From the NCBI RefSeq assembly GCF_900454025.1, contig NZ_UGQM01000001.1, forward strand, positions 930,001 through 994,000: a stretch of 64,000 nt of DNA, written 5' to 3'. The DNA is from Mycolicibacterium gilvum (GTDB lineage Bacteria > Actinomycetota > Actinomycetes > Mycobacteriales > Mycobacteriaceae). Shown here in pieces: positions 50,072-59,600 of this stretch. Numbering within the stretch: position 1 is the stretch's first letter; each line of letters starts with the position of its first letter. Made by a program: the position numbers and the translations under genes. Under the pieces are notes generated by a model. That model had not been told where the DNA came from. It did no database searches and saw nothing but the letters and a program-made list of their open reading frames with translations.

Positions 50072-51497
50072 TACTACAGCCGTAGATAGCGTTCATTGTT
50101 GTTGATGTTGTTTGCGGTAATGGTAGGTGCGGGCTCTCGTTTGATGTCGTCGCCGCCAGGTGGACCAGGCGAGGACGTCGGCAACCGCGTGTAGCGGCTG
50201 CAATACCAGGGCGATGAAGAGTCTGCGGAATTCATTGACTGTCAACGTGATCAGTGTCTGGCCGGTCTGGTCGTCGGGTTCGTCGCTGCGCCGTTGAGCG
50301 GCGGTCGTGACGACGAGGAAGGCATGGGCAAGCATGGATAGGGTGACCCAGCGGTGCCAAGAGGTCCAGGTCCGTACCTGGTGCTCGTCGAGCCCGGCCA
50401 GGCCCTTGCCGGCTTGAAACGATTCCTCGACCTTCCAGCGCCGCCCGGCGACCCGTACGTAGTCGGCCAGGGTGACCGGATTGGGGCTGTAGCAGCGGTA
50501 ATAGGCCAATTCAGCGGTCTTGTCGTTGCGGCGCACCAGCAGGTGATGGTGGCCGGGCTCGGCGTCGGTGATTTCGACCAACGTCCAGGAGTACCAGCGT
50601 TGGCCCTTGGCGCCGGTTCCGGCGCTGACGCGCCGCCAGGCCCGCCGCGGCAGAGACCGGGCAAGCTCGTCTACTCGCTGGCTGCCCGTACTGGTGGTGA
50701 CGGTGCGATTGGACCCGACGGCCAGCACATAGCCCAGCCCCTGGGCGGCGATCGCGGCGCGCAGGTCGGGGTCGGCGCCGTAGACCTCGTCGCCGGTGGC
50801 CCATCGCGCAGGGACTCCGGCGGCCACAGCACGAGTGATCATCCGCTCGGCCAGCGCAGGTTTGGTGGCGAACTCGACATCGGTGGGCACCCCGGCGCAC
50901 TGACGGCGTTCCGAGTCGTCGATCCACGACTTCGGCAGGTATAGCTCGCGGTCCACCAGTGCGTGACTGTTGGGCCCCGCATAGGCCAAATACACAGCGA
51001 CTTGGGCGTTTTCGATCCTGCCCGCGGTACCGGTGTACTGGCGCTGAGTCCCGACGGTATGAGTGCCCTTCTTCACGTCTCCAGTCTCATCGACGATCAG
51101 GATCGCCTCGTCATCGCCGAGGTGGTCGACCACGTAGGCGCGAAGATCATCACGCACTCCCTCGGCGTCCCACTTCGCCCGCGCCAGCAGATGCTGCATC
51201 CGGTCCGGGCTGCTGTGGCCGCAACGCTCGGCCAGCGTCCAACAGTTCTTACGGTCAATGTCACAGACCAACCCGAGCATCAACGCGCCGGCGTTGCGCA
51301 GCGGCTCGCACCGAGCGAACCGTGACGCGACCCGATCCAGCACCTCATCAAAGCCACTTCGCCACCGATCAACGTCTACCCTGTAAGCCGCGGCGACCGC
51401 GGCATCATCGTTAGTTCTCACAAACTCCGAACGATGCCGCGGTCACCCAATCCAGCAAGGCAAACACGCCGACGAGCAACGATCTACGGCTGTAGTA
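50072..51497 (-). mobile_element. IS701-family insertion sequence, 1426 bp
   Basis: The terminal inverted repeats TACTACAGCCGTAGAT (50072-50087) and its reverse complement at 51482-51497 are perfect. They are bracketed by CTAG on both sides. One intact transposase gene is read leftward, in the same direction as the PBP gene that starts 14 bp outside the left end. Confidence 0.92.
50093..51421 (-). CDS. IS701-family transposase
   Basis: This 442-aa DDE transposase looks intact: LIVDETGDVKKGTHTVGTQ, RQYTGTAGRIENAQVAVYL, RWATGDEVYGADPDLRAAI and the late WKVEESFQAGKGLAGLDEHQ with the catalytic Glu. It ends 21 bp from the element's left end and 35 bp before the PBP start, so transcripts could read through into the PBP gene. 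The uninterrupted frame and perfect ends suggest the element is active or recent. Confidence 0.93.
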   Translation of the reverse strand: MRTNDDAAVAAAYRVDVDRWRSGFDEVLDRVASRFARCEPLRNAGALMLGLVCDIDRKNCWTLAERCGHSSPDRMQHLLARAKWDAEGVRDDLRAYVVDHLGDDEAILIVDETGDVKKGTHTVGTQRQYTGTAGRIENAQVAVYLAYAGPNSHALVDRELYLPKSWIDDSERRQCAGVPTDVEFATKPALAERMITRAVAAGVPARWATGDEVYGADPDLRAAIAAQGLGYVLAVGSNRTVTTSTGSQRVDELARSLPRRAWRRVSAGTGAKGQRWYSWTLVEITDAEPGHHHLLVRRNDKTAELAYYRCYSPNPVTLADYVRVAGRRWKVEESFQAGKGLAGLDEHQVRTWTSWHRWVTLSMLAHAFLVVTTAAQRRSDEPDDQTGQTLITLTVNEFRRLFIALVLQPLHAVADVLAWSTWRRRHQTRARTYHYRKQHQQQ

Positions 51498-51501
51498 CTA
51501 G
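51498..51501 (+). repeat. Right target-site duplication (CTAG) of the IS701-family element
   Basis: CTAG, identical to 50068-50071. Confidence 0.8.
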
Positions 51502-51612
51502 GACGGCCGGCGGTGTCGGGTGTGTGCTTCGGCCGATGTGATCGGGGCGGAGTAGCGTGCTCAGACGTCGAGCAAGCGGCATCCGTCGAAGTACACACTG
51601 GGGAGGACGTCG

Positions 51613-52962
51613 ATGACCGCGAACACCGTCGTAACAGCACCGCGGTCCAGTCCCGCCGAGACCCGGCGGGCAATCTGGAACACGCTGCGCGGATCGTCGG
51701 GAAACCTCGTCGAGTGGTACGACGTCTACGTCTACACCGTGTTCGCAACGTATTTCGAGGGCCAGTTCTTCGCCGAGGACAACAAGAACTCCACGGTGTA
51801 CGTGTACGCGATCTTCGCGATCACGTTCGTGATGCGGCCGGTGGGGTCGTGGTTCTTCGGAAGGTTCGCCGACCGGCGGGGGCGGCGGGCGGCGTTGACG
51901 TTCAGCGTGTCGCTGATGGCGTTGTGCTCGGCGGTGATCGCGCTGGTGCCGTCGCAGGCGTCGATCGGCATCGCGGCGCCGATCATCCTGATCCTGGCGC
52001 GGCTTGTGCAGGGCTTTGCGACGGGCGGGGAGTACGGCACGTCGGCGACGTACATGTCGGAGGCGGCGACGCGGGAGCGCCGCGGGTTCTTCTCGTCGTT
52101 CCAGTACGTGACGCTGGTCGGCGGGCATGTGCTGGCGCAGTTCACGCTGCTGATCCTGCAGACGTTCCTGTCGGATGCTCAGATGCGCGAGTTCGGTTGG
52201 CGCATAGCGTTCGCCATCGGCGGTGTGGCGGCGATCGTGGTGTTCTGGTTGCGGCGCACGATGGACGAGTCGCTGTCCGAGGAGGTCATCGAGGCGGCGC
52301 GCGCGGGGGCGGATCCGGGTGCGGGCTCGATGCGGACGCTGTTGACCGACTACTGGCGGCCGCTGCTGATGTGCTTCCTGATCACGATGGGCGGCACGGT
52401 CGCGTTTTACACCTACAGCGTGAATGCGCCGGCGATCGTGAAGACCGCGTTCAAGGACGACGGGATGACGGCGACGTGGGTGAACCTGATCGGGCTGATC
52501 TTCCTGATGCTGCTGCAGCCGGTCGGGGGAATGATCAGCGACAAGATCGGCCGCAAGCCGATGCTGGTGTCCTTCGGAGTCGGGGCGTTGTTCTACACCT
52601 ATATCCTGATCACGTTCCTGCCCGAAAGTAGCTCGCCTTTCGTGTCTTTCGCGTTGGTGGCGGGCGGCTATGTGATCTTGACGGGGTACACGTCGATCAA
52701 CGCGCTGGTGAAGTCGGAGCTGTTCCCGGCGCATGTGCGCGCGTTGGGCGTGGGAATCGGCTACGCACTGGCGAATTCGATCTTCGGCGGGACGGCACCG
52801 CTGATCTACCAGGCGGCGAAAGAGCAGGGGCACGTGCCGCTGTTCATCGCGTACGTGACGGTGTGTGTGGCGGTATCGCTGGTGGTCTATGTGTTCTTCC
52901 TGCGGAACAAGTCGGAGACGCATCTGGATCGGGAGCGCGGGGCGGCGTTCACGCGGGTCTAG
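51613..52962 (+). CDS. MFS transporter, alpha-ketoglutarate/dicarboxylate permease (KgtP/MHS) type
   Basis: This 449-aa protein has 12 predicted transmembrane segments, the GNLVEWYDVYVYTVFA start of the metabolite:H+ symporter family and the loop motif GRFADRRGRRAAL between segments 2 and 3, repeated as SDKIGRKPML in the second half. RLVQGFATGGEYGTSATYMSE is typical of the alpha-ketoglutarate permease group. GGGGAGG precedes the ATG. Before the IS701 insertion it would have been divergent from the PBP gene with about 120 bp between. Confidence 0.88.
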   Translation: MTANTVVTAPRSSPAETRRAIWNTLRGSSGNLVEWYDVYVYTVFATYFEGQFFAEDNKNSTVYVYAIFAITFVMRPVGSWFFGRFADRRGRRAALTFSVSLMALCSAVIALVPSQASIGIAAPIILILARLVQGFATGGEYGTSATYMSEAATRERRGFFSSFQYVTLVGGHVLAQFTLLILQTFLSDAQMREFGWRIAFAIGGVAAIVVFWLRRTMDESLSEEVIEAARAGADPGAGSMRTLLTDYWRPLLMCFLITMGGTVAFYTYSVNAPAIVKTAFKDDGMTATWVNLIGLIFLMLLQPVGGMISDKIGRKPMLVSFGVGALFYTYILITFLPESSSPFVSFALVAGGYVILTGYTSINALVKSELFPAHVRALGVGIGYALANSIFGGTAPLIYQAAKEQGHVPLFIAYVTVCVAVSLVVYVFFLRNKSETHLDRERGAAFTRV

Positions 52963-53023
52963 GGCGTCGACGTCGGTCAATTGGTGCACCAGGGGTAGTC
53001 GTGGAGGGGGCAGAATCGGAGCG

Positions 53024-54394
53024 GTGTTGCCGTCTAGATCGACCCTAGCCGGCTGGAGGCCGGATTCGTTGGGCGCCACGGCGGGCGCAGTCGCGACATC
53101 CGGTGTTTCGGTGAAGGACGCGGTATCGGGCATCGACGACGCCCTGGGACGGTTCCCGGACGTCCGAGCGTGGTCGGGGCCGGCCCATGATGCGGCGGGC
53201 AGGATGTTCGGCCGCGCCGACGCGGAGGCCGAGCGGTTCTCCGAGTACACCGACGCGGTAGCTGTGGCATTGGCCAGCGGGGCGGGATCGATCGGGAGCG
53301 CGCGCACGGCGTTGTTGTCCAAGGCCGAGGAAGTCGACGCTGGGCCGCTGAGCGTGACCGATCAGTGGGTGGTTCTGGTCGACCCGGTCATGATGTCGGA
53401 GAGGGAGATGGCCACGCTGCAGGCCAGGGCCCGCCAGGAACAGGCAGTCCTCAACCAGCTGCTGATCGCGGTCGACGAGGCCGACGACGCCGTCGCCGAG
53501 GCGGTGCTCGTGGCCGGCGCCGAATTCGGGTTCGTCGAGCCGGGACAGCCGACCGGTCTCGGCGACCTGTTGTTGCCCGCTGCGCAGCGTCCTGCGGACG
53601 AGGTGCCTGATCCGCGCACCGCGGCGGGTGTGGTGGCGCAGGAGTCGATGCGGTCGGCCGATCAACAGCAGAACGTACGAGAGGTCATCGACTCGACGAA
53701 CGAGTACGGCGAGGAGGTGACGACGGTGATCAAGCAGGACGGCAGCAGGATCGTCAAGACGCGGATGGATCCGTTCGAGTGGCCCAGCAAGCAGAACTTC
53801 TACCAGATCGAGGAGTTCGACAAGAGCGGGGACTTCATCGCCAGGACGAGTTCGTGGCACGACCTGTCCAACGACTGCGATTACACCTCGATCACCTATG
53901 CCGACGGTTCCAATTGGACAATGTCGATGGACCCGACCGGGTATCGCACCGGGGGCTTCACGACGGCCGATGGTCGGCACAGTGCGGTCCCTGTCGAGCT
54001 GATCGATCAGATGTCCCTGGGAACCGGCGCCGCCATGTCGGGGTTGGAGGCTCACATCACCAGGGGCGGCTCGCTGCCGATGGTCACTGCTGAGTCCCTC
54101 GAAAACATCGGCAAGAGTATGAAAGTCGGTGGACCCGCGCTGGGGGCGGCGACGACGGTGTTCGACATGGTGATGGCGGATTCGGGAAAGGATCGATGCA
54201 TTGCGTTCGTGTCCGGTGTGGCCGGCGGCGGAGCGGGATGGGGGATGGCGGAGGCCGGTGCAGCGCTGGGGGCGTTCGGCGGGCCGGCCGCACCCGTCAC
54301 GGTTCCGCTGGGTGCGCTCGTACTCGGGGGCATCGGAGCGTTCGGAGGTGCCGAGTTGGGCAAGTTCGTAGGGGATGTGGTGTGTCCGTACTAG
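53024..54394 (+). CDS. Putative ESX-secreted effector with glycine-zipper C-terminus
   Basis: This 456-aa protein starts at GTG 53024; upstream codons overlap the MFS gene. Residues 1-150 are helical and WXG/LXG-like (VRAWSGPAHDAAGRMFGRAD, FSEYTDAVAVALASGAGSIG). The middle is hydrophilic (EVTTVIKQDGSRIVKTRMD). The last 60 residues are a glycine-zipper membrane segment (VAGGGAGWGMAEAGAALGAF, then LVLGGIGAFGGAELGKFVGD). This layout is seen in type VII secreted toxins with pore-forming ends. It overlaps the following membrane-protein gene by 13 bp. No signal peptide. Toxicity is inferred only. Confidence 0.55.
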   Translation: MLPSRSTLAGWRPDSLGATAGAVATSGVSVKDAVSGIDDALGRFPDVRAWSGPAHDAAGRMFGRADAEAERFSEYTDAVAVALASGAGSIGSARTALLSKAEEVDAGPLSVTDQWVVLVDPVMMSEREMATLQARARQEQAVLNQLLIAVDEADDAVAEAVLVAGAEFGFVEPGQPTGLGDLLLPAAQRPADEVPDPRTAAGVVAQESMRSADQQQNVREVIDSTNEYGEEVTTVIKQDGSRIVKTRMDPFEWPSKQNFYQIEEFDKSGDFIARTSSWHDLSNDCDYTSITYADGSNWTMSMDPTGYRTGGFTTADGRHSAVPVELIDQMSLGTGAAMSGLEAHITRGGSLPMVTAESLENIGKSMKVGGPALGAATTVFDMVMADSGKDRCIAFVSGVAGGGAGWGMAEAGAALGAFGGPAAPVTVPLGALVLGGIGAFGGAELGKFVGDVVCPY

Positions 54395-55155
54395 AACTTC
54401 CAGAGCCGGCCGGGTGGCGCGCGGCGAACCGGATCGGTGCGCTCGCAGCAGTTGTCGGTTTGGCTGTCGCGGCGGCGTACCTCTACTGGGCGGTGATGGC
54501 CGCGTTCCGCGGCAACTACCTGACGACGGTGGTGGCACTCGGACCGGCGGCTTCTATCGCGTTGATGGTGGCGGCGGTGGGTCTGGTGCTGTCGGGGCGG
54601 ACCTCACCGCGGACAAGCACGGACGCAACGGGTTTCACGGTGTGGCCGGACAGGCGCTTCAGCATGCTGATCCTCGGATGCATGGTGGTGTTCATCCCCA
54701 GCGGCGTGCTATTTTCCTTTCTTGCCCCGCAGGGCCTTATCGACTTACCGCTCAGTGCGGGGATGCGGACCTTCGGGTCGTTCGCCGCCGGACTGGTCAC
54801 CCTCATAGGCGCTGCGGGGTTGGTCACCGCGTGGCGTCGCGGGGGAGTGGGTCACGTCAAACTGACACCGGCCATGGTGGAGAACGCCGATATTTTCTCG
54901 ACGCGGGTCTTCGAATGGGATGACGTGGTCGATGTCGTCGACCATGCCGAAACACGAAGGGCGCGTAGGGCGGTGGTGCTACGACTTCCGGACGGCCGTG
55001 AGGAGATCATCAGCGTCGCCGACATCTACCTGCCCCGCGGTGTGGCGTTGTACTGGCTGGTGCGGCACTACTGGCGACACCCCGAAGACCGGATGGAGTT
55101 GGTGGACAGTCGAGTTGGGGAGCGGCTCGAGGACGGGCGTTTCGATCTGACGTAG
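54382..55155 (+). CDS. Membrane protein, possible immunity partner (257 aa)
   Basis: GTG 54382 lies inside the end of the effector-like gene. The protein has two pairs of membrane helices: IGALAAVVGLAVAAAYLYWA plus VALGPAASIALMVAAVGLVL, and FSMLILGCMVVFIPSGVLFS plus FAAGLVTLIGAAGLVTAW. A cytoplasmic PH-like C-terminal domain follows (LTPAMVENADIFSTRVFEWD through RMELVDSRVG). I do not recognise a named family. The 13-bp overlap with the upstream gene implies co-expression, as in toxin-immunity pairs. Confidence 0.6.
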   Translation: MSVLELPEPAGWRAANRIGALAAVVGLAVAAAYLYWAVMAAFRGNYLTTVVALGPAASIALMVAAVGLVLSGRTSPRTSTDATGFTVWPDRRFSMLILGCMVVFIPSGVLFSFLAPQGLIDLPLSAGMRTFGSFAAGLVTLIGAAGLVTAWRRGGVGHVKLTPAMVENADIFSTRVFEWDDVVDVVDHAETRRARRAVVLRLPDGREEIISVADIYLPRGVALYWLVRHYWRHPEDRMELVDSRVGERLEDGRFDLT

Positions 55156-55372
55156 CGCGGTCGTGCGCAGGCCACCGCGCCGGAGGGCGCTTGATCACCT
55201 GGCCGACCGGATGGGAGCTCGTCCCGCTGGCCGGCCAGCGCGTGAATCTCGGCAAGGCCCCAAGTGGGCCAGCCATGCCGGAAGCTATCGCTCCGATTGA
55301 AACAATCGAAACAGGACTGCGCCGAGATGGCACTCAAGGCTGTAGATCGGCCTACCGCCGCGACCCTGATGG
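55156..55372. other. Convergent intergenic stretch, no gene seen
   Basis: 217 bp between convergent stops. It contains a short AT-rich ATTGAAACAATCGAAAC patch, but no convincing hairpin terminator or coding frame. Confidence 0.5.
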
Positions 55373-56338
55373 CTATCTCACCGGATCGGGGGCGTCCAGG
55401 TCGATGATGCCGCTGCGCCAGGTACCCAGAATGTCGTCGACGCGGGGCTGCACTCGACGGCGCGCGTCAAGGGGTCCGACTCCAGACAGGATGAGATTGT
55501 CGTAGCCAGTGTCGATGTGACGGACGGATGCTGCGGCCCATTCGCAGATGGTGTCGGGGTGCTTGCAGGCGTTGGGGGAATAGCCCCCGTACACCGCAAG
55601 AAAGCGGGCGATTCCGCCCGCCCGCGCGGGTGGGCAGCCGGGGAATTCGGCGCGTATACCGTCGGCGGTGTTACGTCCCAGATCGTCGGTGTGCGCATTT
55701 CGGTGGTCGTCGGCGAGGCACTGCTGCGCTGCATACTCGATGTCGCGCTGCTCGGCCAGTACGCCCTCTAGTGACCGTCGCGTGTGGACGCGACCGACGG
55801 CGATGGTCAGGCGGGCGGTCTTGGTCGTTCGACGGGTCAGCGCGGCATCGCCGGCCGGCAGGTACACCAGATGGCCGAGGCCGGCACAATCGAGGCAGAA
55901 GCCGCCGCCGTTGGTGCTGACGATCGGTTTGTGGATGCCGCCGCAGTTGTCGCAGTCCACTTTGAGGTACTCGATGCGCACGGTCGGCCGCGGGGACGGG
56001 GTCTTGGGCGCTGGAGTGTCACTGGGCGCCCAGCGGATGCGGAAGGCACGCTCATATGCCGGATCATCGCTGAAAGCGAGCCCGGCGTAATCGGTTTCCC
56101 ACGGTTGCAGGCCGCTCTCGTGTGCCCAGGCACTCAATGTGTCGATCGCGTCGTGCGTCGCGGTCGGGGTGACGCGAAGACAGCGGTCGAGTGACGTCAC
56201 GAACCCCGCCAGCCACAGATCGACCTTCGCCTTTGCGGCCCAGCCCAGGCCGAGCATGACATCGAGGGGCGTCACGAACTGCTGATCGGCCAAGGCGTCA
56301 TCCGCGATCTGCTCAACGCGAGAGTCGAGTCCTGACAT
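55373..56338 (-). CDS. DUF2293 domain protein
   Basis: This protein of about 321 aa starts at MSGLDSRVEQIADDALADQQ (ATG 56338); an in-frame ATG at 56383 is possible. The centre carries a zinc-ribbon-like CDNCGGIHKP...CLDCAGLG. Near residue 240 the DUF2293 signature IRAEFPGCPPARAGGIARF is present, and the end has DTGYDNLILSG. DUF2293 proteins are actinobacterial and uncharacterised; the fold suggests nucleic-acid contact. It is transcribed away from the helicase operon. Confidence 0.75.
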   Translation of the reverse strand: MSGLDSRVEQIADDALADQQFVTPLDVMLGLGWAAKAKVDLWLAGFVTSLDRCLRVTPTATHDAIDTLSAWAHESGLQPWETDYAGLAFSDDPAYERAFRIRWAPSDTPAPKTPSPRPTVRIEYLKVDCDNCGGIHKPIVSTNGGGFCLDCAGLGHLVYLPAGDAALTRRTTKTARLTIAVGRVHTRRSLEGVLAEQRDIEYAAQQCLADDHRNAHTDDLGRNTADGIRAEFPGCPPARAGGIARFLAVYGGYSPNACKHPDTICEWAAASVRHIDTGYDNLILSGVGPLDARRRVQPRVDDILGTWRSGIIDLDAPDPVR

Positions 56339-56614
56339 CACATTCGCAGGGTATGACCATCCACTGACATGAGCTGCGGCCATTCTATGGATTGCGCGAG
56401 GAATTCCCCGCAGGCATGTACCCGGTACATGCCTGATCGGCTAAGGACTGGGGAGTTCCCTGATTCCCTCCGCAAGCATCAAGGCGTCAGAATCGGTGAG
56501 GGGGCTCTTCCCAACAGTAACCGGCACTAGTTAACTGGTGCCTTACGGGGAAATTTGGCAGTGCAATAATTTACAGTGCGTCAATATTCGTTTTGACGGT
56601 GGGGGATCGAAGCA
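56339..56614 (+). promoter_or_regulatory. AT-richer divergent promoter region before the helicase operon
   Basis: About 276 bp without genes. The right half is clearly AT-richer (TGCAATAATTTACAGTGCG around 56562, TCAATATTCG at 56581), unlike the surrounding DNA. It includes the palindrome-like GCATGTACCCGGTACATGC at 56413-56431. A GGGGGA run near 56601 may be the ribosome site for GTG 56615. Confidence 0.5.
56413..56431. promoter_or_regulatory. Perfect palindrome in the divergent region
   Basis: GCATGTACC-C-GGTACATGC is a perfect 9-bp inverted repeat with a one-base centre, suited to a dimeric repressor. It is about 75 bp before the DUF2293 start and 184 bp before the helicase operon start. 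Confidence 0.55.
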
Positions 56615-59600
56615 GTGTCGCTTTCAGCGTGGATGAGCGATCACGAGTACGAGTGGCGTCAGCGCTTAATGCCGGTCAAGCTCGTCGTGGAGACGGACTT
56701 CAGCGAACACGAGGTTCGGGAAGCTCAAAAGCGGTATGGCGCTGCCGCGCGGCATCTGCTCGCTCGCGGTGAGACTCACGACGGCTTCCTAAAGACCTAC
56801 CCGGCGCTGACGCTGTTGGTACTCGTCGGCCACGCATCTTTGGACTACGACCAGGGACGATACTGGGACAGCTTTTGGGAAGAGCTGGGTTGCGGCCAGG
56901 ATCAGGACTTCGAAAGCGCGATCCGTCGCAATCTCACAAAGTTTCTCGACAAGTTCTCCCTCGCACGTTTCCCCGACATCGAAAGGGCTGCCGCGTACAG
57001 GTACGTCATGATGCTGGCCCTGCACGCCGGCATTCCCGTGCATTGCCTGCGTGACCTCCTCAAACTCATCAACGATCACATCGCGCAGGGGCGCCCCGCG
57101 CGTGGCGCTGCACTGGTCGAATGGCTACACGAACCCGGCAAGGAGCATCGGGCCGCGGATCTGGACGTTCCGGTGCGGAACTTCCTGGTGAACGGCGCAG
57201 AGTTTGCCATCGACATCCTCGACCGCATCATCGAATTCGTCGAAGCGGCGACGGCGGATCCGACGCTGTTCGATCTGCACCTTGATGCGTCGACAACTGG
57301 GCTGCCCAGCGTTCTGCTCCGTGAGCTGATTGAGCAGCTCCGGGAGGAGCCTCTGCGGTTCGAGCGTAAGCGGCTGGTGGCGAGAAACTCGTCGCAGCCG
57401 GCGATCATCTACAACGTCGACGATGACGAGATTGTGCTCATCCTGCCGACGCCCGAGGTGGACAACGACCTGCCGTGGCGGGTGTCTTTCGACGGCGAGG
57501 TGCGCGACGTTCACCCTGCGCGCAAGTGGGGCAGCGATGCCCAGACGGTCCGTGTCGCAGTACCAAGTCCGGTGCGTGAGACGGTGTTCTCACACCCGGG
57601 CCACGGCAGCTCAGCGTTGCCGGTTGTCATCAAGGCCGACCCGATGCTGACGTTCGATAGAGCGGGGCGCTGGATCGCTCGCAATGACGGACTGAAAGAC
57701 GCGACGTGGGCCGTCTACCCTGACCTCTACGAATTGGTCGATCCACAGTCATCCAGGCCGCTCGATGTCAGCGACGTTGGCGTGCCCGCGGGTTGGCACG
57801 GATGGCGAAGCGCCTTCGTCGAACTTGACGACGTGGCGGCGCTGCAGCTGCGAGCTGCCGACGGAACGACAGTGGGCACCGAGCGGTGGGTCCGCAAGGA
57901 CGCCCGCCCGTCCTTCGACCTGGGTGAGCCCGTAATCGGCCTGTACACCAATGACGGACGCACCGTATATGGCGCCAGGCCGTGGGTCATGCTGCCCCCG
58001 GCGCAATCAGACCCTGGCCCATCGTGGAACGTCCGGGTGCGTCATCTGGGCGACTCCGAGTGGCTCGTCAACGAGAACTGGGCTGCCGAACGCGAGGAAA
58101 CGTGCGTCGACCCGTTCGACGAGGCAGAAGAACCACAACTCGGACTTTTCGAGATCGTTGTCAGCGGTCCCCTGGGCGCCGACGCCCGCTGCGTCATCTT
58201 CCTGGCGGAGGGGTTGGCGGCATCCTTCAGCGCGGCAGTGCGCGTCCCTGATGAGGGAGGGCTGACGCCATGCACGGCTGAGATTCTCGGCCAAGGCTTT
58301 TCGATCATGCCGGAGTCCACCTTTGAGTTCGATTCGCGCCGACTGGAGGCGAAGTTCAAGCTCCACGCGGACGACACGAGTGAAGAACTCGTGGTTCGAC
58401 CGCCGCACATCGAAGTCCGAACGGGCGAGGCGGGGACTCCGGCCGCGTGGCGCATGACGCCGGCAGTGTGCGATCCGGAGGACTTCGCCGAAGATCGCTT
58501 TATTGCTGTTCGAGCGCCTGGCGTCGCCGCCGCCACGATGAGTTACTTCTCGGCCAGTGGGGGACTTCTTCAAACCGATGAGAACCCGCGTCGACGGCCG
58601 GGTGATGTGTTCGAATGCCGTACCCAGCAGTTCGCCGATACCGCCCGCGCCAACCCTGGAGGACGGCTCGTCGCGACACTCTTTACGACGGACGGACCCG
58701 TCGAGGTGACGATGCTGATGGCCCAGGCGCGTCAGCTCGCGTCGGGTGTTGTTCTTGACGAGGGCCGGCTGCGATTCATCGATGCGGCTCAGATCAGCGA
58801 CCTCGCGTCGTATGTCTGGAGCTCAACAGCACCCTGGGTCGCGCCCGATGTCCTACCTGTCATTGACGGCGTAGCTACGCTTCCCGAGAGACTTATCGAC
58901 GCCGGCGAGTTGAGATGCCAACTCTTCGTAGATGATCCGTGGGTCGCTATCGAGGCGCCAGTCTTCCCTTCCGAGAACGCCTTTCGTATCGACCAGCTCG
59001 GCTGGCGCGAGGACGGCACGGATCTCCAGGTTCAGCTCTCCCGCTATCTGGGCACCATGCGATCAGCGCCCAAGAACGTTGGGTCCGCGCCAGAGGTTTG
59101 GGCGGCATTGGCTCGCCTGCATGCTGACGACGCGATGGACCGCTTCCATGGGTTGATCGAGGTGCTGATCGACGACCCGCGGCGTGCCTTGGAACGGTTG
59201 GGAGACAGTACGATTCCGGCCGCCGACAAGATGGCGATGCTGATTCGCAGTGAAATCATTAACAGCAGCTTCGCCGCGGACGACACGCTGAACGATCTCC
59301 ACAACCACCCTTGGTTCGGGTGCATGGTGGAACTCGCGGATCTGCCGTCTCTCCATAACCGACGTGCCGAGGTGCCCGAGGAGAGAGCCGAGACTCTGTC
59401 CTATCTGCGGGACCGTGGTGGCAATCCGCTGATGGACCTTCTGAGTACTGGCAAGAGTACGTCCGCTTGCGGTGCGTGCTTCGACAAGAACGTGTTGGCC
59501 ATGGTGTCAGTCCCGCGTGGCCAGATTGAAAGCAAGCTTCGCGAGGTGCACTCGGTGCCCCTAGCGCAACTTCACCCTGACAATCTGCGCGCCGCCGTCT

